NCBI GenBank assembly: GCA_003132865.1
Contig: PKYZ01000001.1
Span: 1-6,785 of the forward strand
Direction: 5' to 3'
DNA: 6,785 nucleotides
Source of the DNA: Bryobacterales bacterium
GTDB taxonomy: Bacteria > Acidobacteriota > Terriglobia > Bryobacterales > Bryobacteraceae
Position numbers and translations under genes: made by a program. The number at the start of each line of letters is the position of its first letter. The stretch's first letter is position 1. Below the pieces are notes generated by a model, which ran no database searches, had not been told where the DNA came from, and saw only the letters and a program-made list of their open reading frames with translations. This document shows positions 1 through 4,623 of the stretch, in pieces.

Positions 1-135
1 GCCTACGTCTACGAAGGCCGCCGCTACGATACTGGCGACAAACTCGGATTTCTCAAGGCGACGGTAGAATTTGCTCTCAAGCGCAACGACCTCGGCGGCC
101 CATTCCGCGAATATCTGAAAGGGCTGAAGCTATAA
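1..135 (+). CDS. galU: UTP-glucose-1-phosphate uridylyltransferase, C-terminal end (partial)
   Basis: The window opens inside this gene and shows only its last 44 codons, ending in TAA at 133-135. The visible peptide reads AYVYEGRRYDTGDKLGFLKA and continues through TVEFALKRNDLGGPFREYL. The YEG-RYD-GDK-GFLKATVEFAL block is characteristic of the C-terminal part of bacterial GalU, which makes UDP-glucose from UTP and glucose-1-phosphate for cell-envelope and exopolysaccharide synthesis in the cytoplasm. The protein ends soon after this motif, as is usual in the family. It runs in the same direction as the downstream ABC operon but is separated by about 150 bp containing an inverted repeat, so cotranscription is uncertain. 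A GalU paralogue such as GalF cannot be excluded from 44 residues. Confidence 0.85.
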   Translation, partial: AYVYEGRRYDTGDKLGFLKATVEFALKRNDLGGPFREYLKGLKL

Positions 136-153
136 AGGCGGTTCCGTTTTCAA

Positions 154-244
154 TTTGTCATTCCGAGGAGCGCAGCGACGAGGAATCCGTTGTTTGCATA
201 CGGCAAGGGAAAGCAGATTTCTCGCTTCGCTCGAAATGACAAAG
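154..244. repeat. Imperfect inverted repeat (REP/MITE-like intergenic element)
   Basis: Left arm 154-187 (tttgtcattccgaggagcg, then cagcgacgaggaatc) pairs with right arm 214-244 (cagatttctcgcttcgc, then tcgaaatgacaaag). The reverse complement of the right arm matches the left arm with a few mismatches and small gaps, leaving a loop of about 26 bp. The transcript could form a long stem after galU, so the element may also act as a galU terminator or mRNA stabiliser, although no clear U-tract follows. From memory, near-identical arms are scattered between genes in Acidobacteria; that copy number is recollection, not something visible here. Confidence 0.75.
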
Positions 245-288
245 TTGTGTCGGCGTACGAAATTGCACGATGACGAAGACAAATAACG

Positions 289-1074
289 ATGAATCAGGCG
301 ATTGAGGTCTTATCACCCAATCGGGTGATCTCCAAACAAACCGTTCGGTGGCTGATCGGATTCCAGCTGCTGATGCTGTTTTTCATCTGGGTCTTTTCCC
401 CGACTGTCTTCCTGCCCAAGCCGAAAGAAGTCTGGCAGGCTCTCGGCGAAATGTGGATGCAAGGCCTGGGCAGCGAGCTGATCACCAGCTTCGTTCTGAA
501 TCTAGAGGCGATCGCCGTCGCGACCGTCCTGTCGCTTCTGATGGCCTACCTCACGGTCATCCCTTTCTTTCGTCCCATCGTCACCCTGCTCAGCAAGCTG
601 CGCTTCCTCTCGATGGTCGGCCTGACGTTCTTCTTCGCGCTGATGGCCAGCACCGGACACGAGGAGAAGCTTTATCTGCTGGTCTTTTCTGTGTCGGTGT
701 TCTTTCTCACCGGCATGGCCGAAGTGGTCGCCAGCATCCCCAAAGAGAAATTTGACTTGGCGCGAACGCTGCGTATGAACGAATGGCGCGTGGTTTATGA
801 AGTGGTCGTACTCGGTCAGGCCGACAAAGCTTTCGAGGTCCTGCGCCAGAATGCGGCCATGGGATGGATGATGCTCACCATGGTGGAAGGCATCTCGCGC
901 TCCGAAGGCGGAGTGGGGGCCATGCTGCTCAATCAGAACAAGCATTTTCATCTGCCTGCGGTGTTCGCCATTCAGTTGACCATTTTGCTGCTGGGCCTCG
1001 GACAGGATTATGCCATCGGCCTGCTGCGCGAGGTTTTCTGTCCGTACGCGGATCTGACTCTCGAGCGCAGGTAA
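289..1074 (+). CDS. ABC transporter permease (TauC/SsuC/NrtB type)
   Basis: This 261-residue integral membrane protein is the likely translocation pore of an ABC importer. Hydrophobic stretches fall at about residues 21-41, 66-94, 104-121, 128-149, 187-203 and 222-246, giving roughly six membrane segments. Between the fourth and fifth lies the cytoplasmic coupling loop (about 150-180, with EKFDLARTLRMNEWRVVYEV), which matches the EAA-loop position of binding-protein-dependent permeases and resembles the 'ARTLGAS-WQ' form seen in the nitrate/sulfonate/taurine subfamily. Its canonical EAA and Gly residues are poorly kept (RMN in place of GAS), so this is a divergent member. The ATG at 289 is the first in frame; the Shine-Dalgarno is weak. 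The ATPase gene starts 9 bp after the stop, so the two form an operon. Substrate is unknown: nitrate, sulfonates, taurine, aromatic acids and pyrimidine-like compounds all occur in this family. Confidence 0.8.
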   Translation: MNQAIEVLSPNRVISKQTVRWLIGFQLLMLFFIWVFSPTVFLPKPKEVWQALGEMWMQGLGSELITSFVLNLEAIAVATVLSLLMAYLTVIPFFRPIVTLLSKLRFLSMVGLTFFFALMASTGHEEKLYLLVFSVSVFFLTGMAEVVASIPKEKFDLARTLRMNEWRVVYEVVVLGQADKAFEVLRQNAAMGWMMLTMVEGISRSEGGVGAMLLNQNKHFHLPAVFAIQLTILLLGLGQDYAIGLLREVFCPYADLTLERR

Positions 1075-1083
1075 GACGACATC

Positions 1084-1905
1084 ATGCCCACGTACACCTA
1101 CGGAAAAACGCTGCTGAAAGTTGAGGACGTCTCCCTCGAGTACGATGGCCGTCCCATCCTCAAGCATGTCAGCGCGGAAATCAGAGACATCATCTGTACC
1201 GATCACGTCCAGGGACAGGTCGTCGGATTCCTTGGCCCCAGTGGCATCGGCAAGACGCAGCTATTCCGCATCATCGCCGGACTGAACAAACCCACCTCGG
1301 GACGCGTGACCATCAACGGGCAAGACCGCCCGGTGCAGGCCGGCGAGGTTGGCGTCGTCGCCCAGGACTATCCCTTGTTCGAGCATCGCACCGTGATGTC
1401 GAACTTATTGCTGGCGGCCAACCAGAAAGAAAAGGACGACAAGACCGCGCGCGACAAAGTCATTCAGTACCTGACCGACTTCGACCTGGTCGACAAAGCG
1501 CGCCTCTACCCGGTGCAACTCTCCGGAGGACAGCGCCAGCGCTGCGCTATCATCCAGCAGATCCTCTGCTCCGACCATTTCCTGCTGATGGACGAACCCT
1601 TCAGCGGCCTCGATCTGCTCATGCTGGAAAAGACCAGCGAGTTGATCCAAAAGGTCGCGAACATGGACGAACTGAACACCATCATCGTGGTCACCCACGA
1701 CATTACCGCCGCCTCGGCCGTCGCCGACCATCTCTGGCTAATGGGACGCGATCACGACGCCAAGGGCAATCCCCTGCCCGGTTCGCACATCGTCGAGACC
1801 TACGACTTGGTCGAACGCGACCTCTGCTGGCATCCCCAGATCATCACTCAGCCGAAGTTCATGGAATTCGTCCGCGAAGTGAAAGACCGTTTCCGCAGCC
1901 TGTAG
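1084..1905 (+). CDS. ABC transporter ATP-binding protein (TauB/SsuB/NrtD type)
   Basis: This 273-residue cytoplasmic ATPase should power the permease encoded just upstream. All nucleotide-binding elements are present: Walker A GPSGIGKT (51-58), Q-loop Gln94, signature LSGGQRQR (146-153), Walker B HFLLMDEP with D170 and E171, D-loop SGLD (174-177) and switch His205 in VVTHD. It is therefore predicted to be catalytically competent. Length is typical of the nitrate/sulfonate/taurine group. Between the first strand region and Walker A there is an extra segment (about 33-45, IRDIICTDHVQGQ) not found in minimal TauB/SsuB. The C-terminal tail (about 222-273), rich in charged and aromatic residues, replaces the usual short end. 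Start ATG at 1084 lies 9 bp after the permease stop, with only a weak purine stretch (AGGTAAG) before it. No binding-protein gene follows, as the next gene is a pseudogene on the other strand. Confidence 0.9.
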   Translation: MPTYTYGKTLLKVEDVSLEYDGRPILKHVSAEIRDIICTDHVQGQVVGFLGPSGIGKTQLFRIIAGLNKPTSGRVTINGQDRPVQAGEVGVVAQDYPLFEHRTVMSNLLLAANQKEKDDKTARDKVIQYLTDFDLVDKARLYPVQLSGGQRQRCAIIQQILCSDHFLLMDEPFSGLDLLMLEKTSELIQKVANMDELNTIIVVTHDITAASAVADHLWLMGRDHDAKGNPLPGSHIVETYDLVERDLCWHPQIITQPKFMEFVREVKDRFRSL

Positions 1906-1944
1906 CAGTTCGGTTGAACAATTCGCTTCGGTGACACAGCTCGT

Positions 1945-2050
1945 GCGTGGCGCAGGATTTTGGGTGGCGCGGCTTTTGGGTGGCGCAGCGCTTTCAGCGC
2001 TGCGATAGAAGCCTCCAGCCTTGATCAGGGCTTTAGCCCCTGAGGTACCT
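1945..2050. repeat. Hairpin-rich interspersed intergenic repeat
   Basis: This stretch after the ABC operon holds two direct copies of ttttgggtggcgc (1958-1970 and 1974-1986). Next comes a perfect 9-bp hairpin, cgcagcgct-ttc-agcgctgcg (1984-2004), and then a second one, gggct-tt-agccc, around 2028-2039. The mix of 'gggtggcgcagcgctttcagcgctgcg' and 'gggctttagcccctgaggtacc' resembles a class of intergenic repeats I recall from Acidobacteria. It abuts the 3' end of the broken GH29 gene. It may serve as a bidirectional terminator for the ABC operon, but there is no U-tract. The borders are approximate. Confidence 0.55.
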
Positions 2051-2082
2051 CGACTCTCGGGCGCCAGCGTAACTTTCAACAC

Positions 2083-2487
2083 CTACGCATATTTTCCCGG
2101 CGGCGATGCCGGCAATTTCACCTCCAAGGCATCGCCGCTCTGATGCCACTCAACCTTCTCACCCGAAACTGCAAGGACTCCCCAGTGAATGAAGATGCCG
2201 AACTTCGCGTCCTTATACCACTGCGGCATCTCAAACTTGCGCAGCGTCTCCCAGTCCGCGCGGTAGGGACCATCGTTGTCCTGCCGGTCGACCTCACGCA
2301 TCAGCGCAGCCCGCGCGCCGTCATACTTTCGACACCGATGCCTGCCACTCGTGATTGATCTCAGCCGCCGACTTCGTATCATACGTAGGAGCCAGCGGAT
2401 CGACGGCCGCAGTCTGCGCCAGCATGATTGCGTTCAACAAAAAAAGAGTACGAGGGTGGAAGAAGTAGAAACGCGGAGAGCCTTCAT
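2083..2487 (-). pseudogene. Alpha-L-fucosidase (GH29) remnant: two frameshifts, internal deletion, late stop
   Basis: Read on the minus strand from ATG at 2487, the gene begins MKALRVSTSSTLVLFFC and stops at TGA. Shifting one base inside a seven-T run restores a signal peptide (LFFLLNAIMLAQ) followed by TAAVDPLAPTYDTKSAAEIN. That frame ends at VSKV-stop near 2325. A second one-base shift continues into KYDGARAAL and RADWETLRKFEMPQWYKDAK, then FGIFIHWG, which is the N-terminal hallmark of GH29 fucosidases. Directly after it comes EKVEWHQSGDALEVKLPASP and PGKYA, which resembles the far C-terminal domain of the same family, so most of the catalytic barrel, including the nucleophile region, is missing. 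TAG at 2085-2083 interrupts GKYA-(Y)-VLKVTL, where a single substitution of a Tyr codon would explain it. An intact version would be an exported glycosidase of about 450-500 residues. The product is non-functional. Confidence 0.8.
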
Positions 2488-2625
2488 GGCTCCGGATTAT
2501 AGGTGTGTTCGCCCGACTTGAGGTCGCCCACCGCTGCTAGCCGAATTGGATCAAGGTGTGATCGAGCTCTGCCTTATGGCGACGCGGCGACAGGTGCAGA
2601 CCTTCCGGCAATCTCGGTCGCACGA

Positions 2626-2663
2626 AAAACCAAAAGGGCAACGAGCCTAAGCTCGCTGCCCTT
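2626..2663 (-). terminator. Rho-independent terminator of the downstream pilin gene
   Basis: On the minus strand a 12-bp stem AAGGGCAGCGAG / CTCGTTGCCCTT (arms 2663-2652 and 2645-2634, one G-U pair) with a 6-nt loop is followed by a T-rich stretch (TTTTGGTTTTT). It begins 28 nt after the pilin stop codon at 2692. The stem sequence is nearly the same as that of the terminator of the other pilin copy at 3644-3680. Confidence 0.85.
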
Positions 2664-2691
2664 GAATGGCATTCGCCAGAATCAAACGACG

Positions 2692-3213
2692 TTACTGGTT
2701 AAGCGGATTGAAAGCAGCGATGCCCGCTTCGGTGGCGGAGCAAACGCCGGCTGGGTCGACGCGGATCACAGCATCTTCCTCAGCGCAGAATCCGCGGATA
2801 CCCGTCTGGTTCACCGATAGCGGGATCCCCTTGATGGTATAGCCTACGTTGACGCCGCCCACAGCCGTGCCGGCACCCGTGGTGAACGAATAACCGCTCT
2901 TGCCACCGCCCGCCGGGTTGCCGTTGCTGGAGAGCACGGAGTCAATCAAGCAAGCCGTGGTCGAGCTTGGAGTGCAAGCCGCGCTCAACACGCCGCCCAG
3001 GTTGGTGAGGGCCGGAGCATAACCGACCGTCGGATAAGCCGTCTGGTAAGTGACTTCACCAGTGGTGATGGTACGGATGGACGCGACAGCAGACGACTCA
3101 TTGGCGGCCATGCGGGCGCGCAGCAAGTTCGGAATCGCGATAGCTGCGATGATCAGGATGATGGCCACCACGATCAGCAGCTCAATCAGTGAGAAACCCT
3201 TTTGTTTCCGCAT
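2692..3213 (-). CDS. pilA: Type IV pilin, prepilin-type (downstream copy)
   Basis: This is a 173-residue prepilin. The leader MRKQKG is followed by FSLIELLIVVAI, so prepilin peptidase (PilD) should cut after Gly6 and N-methylate Phe7; Glu5 of the mature protein (E11 of the precursor) is present. Residues 7-30 form the hydrophobic helix used for membrane insertion and filament packing. The C-terminal globular part carries four cysteines (80, 88, 143, 158), likely two disulphides, with C143-C158 bounding a pilin-like D-loop. I chose ATG at 3213 because a prepilin leader must begin there. A longer open frame runs upstream to 3645 but crosses the predicted promoter. A G-rich stretch (GGGGGA) sits about 8 nt upstream as a poor ribosome site. 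It has its own sigma54-type promoter and terminator, so it is a single-gene unit. No pilus assembly genes are in the window, so a minor pilin or pseudopilin role remains possible. Confidence 0.9.
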   Translation of the reverse strand: MRKQKGFSLIELLIVVAIILIIAAIAIPNLLRARMAANESSAVASIRTITTGEVTYQTAYPTVGYAPALTNLGGVLSAACTPSSTTACLIDSVLSSNGNPAGGGKSGYSFTTGAGTAVGGVNVGYTIKGIPLSVNQTGIRGFCAEEDAVIRVDPAGVCSATEAGIAAFNPLNQ

Positions 3214-3284
3214 CTCTATTTTCCCCCAAGCTTTTAATTTTTTAGAGCTCTTTCTAAGTCCGAATGACCTAGTCGAGCAAGATG

Positions 3285-3303
3285 TTGCACTTGCGTCGCC
3301 AAA
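3285..3303 (-). promoter_or_regulatory. Sigma54-type -24/-12 promoter of the downstream pilin
   Basis: The minus strand reads TTTGGCGACGCAAGTGCAA. It fits the sigma54 consensus TGGCACG-N4-TTGCA with the invariant GG and GC exactly 10 nt apart; the T before TGC is replaced by G. The predicted start of transcription is near 3275, giving a leader of about 62 nt. Eighteen of 19 bases recur upstream of the other pilin copy. RpoN control of major pilin genes is established in Pseudomonas and other bacteria, which supports the call. Confidence 0.7.
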
Positions 3304-3338
3304 GGTCTGACGCGCTTCTGATTGCGGCGCGTTGGTAT

Positions 3339-3355
3339 GAAGTTCTTTGTTTTCA
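3339..3355 (-). promoter_or_regulatory. Conserved 17-bp block, about -72 of downstream pilin
   Basis: The minus strand reads TGAAAACAAAGAACTTC. The same block, differing at 2 of 17 positions, lies at the same distance (36 bp start to start) from the sigma54 site of the other pilin. The 35 bp between block and promoter show only about 9 matches of 35, that is, no conservation. The position between a distant enhancer and the sigma54 site would suit a DNA-bending protein such as IHF or a second regulator. The identity of the binder is inference. Confidence 0.55.
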
Positions 3356-3427
3356 ATTGCAGGATAAGCATCCGTCTTCCTCGGGCTACTCCACAAAACG
3401 CGTTGTGCCAAAGTAGGGCGTCGCGGC

Positions 3428-3442
3428 TGACGGTTTTTGTCA
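3428..3442. promoter_or_regulatory. TGAC-N7-GTCA palindrome, putative enhancer of downstream pilin
   Basis: This perfect inverted repeat, TGACGGTTTTTGTCA, is centred about 160 bp upstream of the predicted transcription start. A palindrome of the same form is centred about 162 bp upstream in the other pilin copy. The distance and symmetry fit the upstream activating site of an NtrC-family (PilR-like) activator, which sigma54 promoters require. The activator gene is not in the window. Confidence 0.45.
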
Positions 3443-3503
3443 CTTCGAGTTCGGCACTGCGACCTGCAAGCTGTCGCGACGACTCGATATTTCAAGAAAG
3501 ATG

Positions 3504-3531
3504 GAAGATCGGCAAGAGAAGATCGGCAAGA
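3504..3531. repeat. 14-bp tandem duplication
   Basis: The unit gaagatcggcaaga occurs twice head to tail without a mismatch (3504-3517 and 3518-3531). It lies in the non-coding gap between the pilin genes, upstream of the predicted regulatory sites. It looks like a simple slippage duplication with no evident role. Confidence 0.8.
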
Positions 3532-3643
3532 AGAGTTGCCCGCGCCCGTAGGCCTGAATCCGGTCGCTGGGACATTGGCGCGATGCTGGAAAGGTCGAGC
3601 GCATTCGCGATGGTTGTAGCGCAGGATCGTCCGGCACGAGGAC

Positions 3644-3680
3644 AAAAAAACAAAGGGCAGCGAGCGTGTGCTCGCTGCCC
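3644..3680 (-). terminator. Rho-independent terminator of the upstream pilin gene
   Basis: A perfect 10-bp stem GGGCAGCGAG / CTCGCTGCCC (arms 3680-3671 and 3664-3655) with a 6-nt loop is followed on the minus strand by TTTGTTTTTTT, a textbook U-tract. It starts 43 nt after the stop codon at 3724 and should separate this transcript from the pilin gene downstream. The stem matches that of the other pilin's terminator while the loop differs. Confidence 0.9.
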
Positions 3681-3723
3681 CCGATTGGCGTACCCTCCCC
3701 TGGGTACTCGCCGGTACTGAACG

Positions 3724-4245
3724 TTACTGGTTGAGCGGGTTGAAGGCCAGGACGCCCGCTTCAGTGGCGGAGCAAACGCCGGCTGGGTCGACGCGAACCA
3801 CTGCATCTTCCTCAGCGCAGAAGCCGCGGATACCAGTCTGGTTGATTGAGAGCGGAATCGCGACCACTGTGTATCCGGAGTTGACGCCACCCACAACCGT
3901 GCCGGCGCCCGTGGTGAACGAGTAGCCGCTCTTGCCACCGCCCGCCGGGTTGCCGTTGTTGGAAAGCACAGAGTCAATCAAGCAAGCTGTGGTCGAGCTG
4001 GGTGTGCAAGCCGCGCCCAACGCGCCGCCCAGGTTGGTCAGTGCCGGAGCATAGCCGACCGTGGGATAAGCCGTCTGGTAGGTGACTTCACCAGTGGTGA
4101 TGGTACGAATGGACGCGACAGCAGACGACTCATTAGCCGCCATGCGGGCGCGCAGCAAGTTCGGAATTGCGATAGCCGCAATGATCAGGATGATGGCCAC
4201 CACGATCAGCAGCTCGATCAGTGAGAAACCTTTTTGTTTCCGCAT
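3724..4245 (-). CDS. pilA: Type IV pilin, prepilin-type (upstream copy)
   Basis: This 173-residue prepilin is paralogous to the copy at 2692-3213. Residues 1-74 are identical, and the 12 differences fall at 75, 77, 96, 117, 123, 127, 128, 129, 134, 150, 165 and 166 (161/173, 93% identity). It has the same MRKQKG leader with cleavage before Phe7, the same E11, hydrophobic helix 7-30 and cysteines 80, 88, 143 and 158. One notable change is residues 127-129, IKG in the other copy and VVA here, which removes a charged lysine from the globular face. ATG at 4245 is the start demanded by the prepilin leader. It has a good Shine-Dalgarno (GAGGAC, 9-nt spacing), better than its sister, so it may be the more strongly translated copy. 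Its own sigma54-type site lies at 4326-4344 and its terminator at 3644-3680. It would form or join a type IV pilus filament at the cell surface. Confidence 0.92.
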   Translation of the reverse strand: MRKQKGFSLIELLIVVAIILIIAAIAIPNLLRARMAANESSAVASIRTITTGEVTYQTAYPTVGYAPALTNLGGALGAACTPSSTTACLIDSVLSNNGNPAGGGKSGYSFTTGAGTVVGGVNSGYTVVAIPLSINQTGIRGFCAEEDAVVRVDPAGVCSATEAGVLAFNPLNQ

Positions 4246-4325
4246 CTCTATTTTGTCCTCTCGTTTTTGAACTGTCTTGTCGTTACCCAACTGCTGGTCA
4301 CGGATGACGCAGTCGTACCGAATAT

Positions 4326-4344
4326 TTGCACTTGCTTCGCCAAA
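4326..4344 (-). promoter_or_regulatory. Sigma54-type -24/-12 promoter of the upstream pilin
   Basis: The minus strand reads TTTGGCGAAGCAAGTGCAA, with GG and GC 10 nt apart as sigma54 requires. It differs at a single base from the site before the other pilin, while the leader downstream is quite different. The predicted transcription start is near 4316, giving a leader of about 71 nt. Confidence 0.7.
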
Positions 4345-4379
4345 GCCGTTAGTTACCTTCGTTCTGTGGCGGGCTCCGG

Positions 4380-4396
4380 GAAGAGCTTTGTTTTCA
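4380..4396 (-). promoter_or_regulatory. Conserved 17-bp block, about -72 of upstream pilin
   Basis: The minus strand reads TGAAAACAAAGCTCTTC, matching 15 of 17 positions of the block at 3339-3355 and lying at exactly the same distance from its sigma54 site. Surrounding bases are not conserved. The binding protein is unknown; IHF-like bending or a second regulator is inference. Confidence 0.55.
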
Positions 4397-4470
4397 GTGG
4401 AAGGGCCCTGATGCGGTACTGTTACGACCTGCCACATCTGGTAAACGCTGGCAAAATTCGGCGATTGCCC

Positions 4471-4485
4471 TGACAATTCGTGTCA
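4471..4485. promoter_or_regulatory. TGAC-N7-GTCA palindrome, putative enhancer of upstream pilin
   Basis: TGACAATTCGTGTCA forms a perfect inverted repeat, extended by one more pair (C4470/G4486). It is centred about 162 bp upstream of the predicted pilin transcription start, against about 160 bp in the other copy. It suits an NtrC-family activator site. As it also lies about 140 bp before the divergent oxygenase gene, it could affect that gene too. Confidence 0.45.
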
Positions 4486-4501
4486 GTCTGGAACTTGCAC
4501 T

Positions 4502-4518
4502 CGTTCCATAATGGAACG
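4502..4518. promoter_or_regulatory. 17-bp palindrome, possible operator of the Rieske oxygenase gene
   Basis: CGTTCCATAATGGAACG is a perfect 8-1-8 palindrome. The half-site CGTTCC recurs in direct orientation at 4544-4549 and 4552-4557, and TGGAAC occurs at 4489-4494, giving five half-sites in about 70 bp. This looks like a binding region for a dimeric repressor or activator about 65-135 bp before the oxygenase start codon. No regulator gene is adjacent, so the binder is unknown. Confidence 0.45.
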
Positions 4519-4623
4519 CATTTCGCTACTTCAGCTTGGCCCGCGTTCCGTCGTTCCACTACAATGCCGCGGTTTGCGCTCGGCGGCTGCGTAGAATGTT
4601 CCCGCGACGTTTGTGAATCACCC

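Larger units (their letters stand above)
3214..3723 (-). other. Intergenic region between the two pilin genes
   Basis: This 510-bp gap holds, in minus-strand order, the terminator of the upstream pilin copy (3644-3680), a 14-bp tandem duplication (3504-3531), a TGAC-N7-GTCA palindrome (3428-3442), a conserved 17-bp block (3339-3355), the sigma54-type site (3285-3303) and a 5' leader of about 62 nt. I see no convincing coding sequence: open frames here lack ribosome sites and recognisable protein sequence. The stretch from about 3532 to 3641 shows nothing I can interpret. Confidence 0.7.
4246..4623. other. Divergent control region between upstream pilin and Rieske oxygenase
   Basis: This 378-bp region is flanked by divergent genes. 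Toward the pilin it holds the ribosome site (4255-4260), a leader of about 71 nt, the sigma54-type site (4326-4344), a conserved block (4380-4396) and a TGAC-N7-GTCA palindrome (4471-4485). Toward the oxygenase it holds a 17-bp palindrome (4502-4518) with extra CGTTCC half-sites to 4558. I see no convincing -35/-10 pair for the oxygenase and no additional gene. Confidence 0.65.

Noticed and set aside
502..1206. 234-residue open frame antisense to the permease
   Set aside because: Charged, Gln/His/Arg-rich composition typical of an antisense shadow; the plus strand carries a clear membrane protein with an operon partner.
2496..2501. TATAAT on the minus strand 8 bp before the fucosidase remnant start as a sigma70 -10 box
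   Set aside because: No -35-like hexamer at 16-18 bp, and the gene is dead, so function cannot be argued; possibly a leftover promoter element.
2143..2521. Plus-strand open frames opposite the fucosidase remnant
   Set aside because: Their sequence is the antisense of recognisable GH29 segments and shows no ribosome site or family motif.
3214..3645. N-terminal extension of the downstream pilin to a 317-residue protein
   Set aside because: The frame is open upstream, but the prepilin leader MRKQKG must be N-terminal for PilD cleavage, and the extension covers the predicted promoter and has low-complexity, Arg/Ser-rich shadow sequence.
4246..4476. N-terminal extension of the upstream pilin to 250 residues
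   Set aside because: Same argument: the leader peptide and good Shine-Dalgarno fix the start at 4245, and the extension does not resemble that of the sister gene.
4480..4623. 48-residue N-terminal extension of the Rieske protein from GTG 4480 (or ATG 4564)
   Set aside because: It runs through the 17-bp palindrome and half-sites, and family-like sequence begins only after MDDSKVKFQID; the extension is Cys/Arg-rich without family resemblance.
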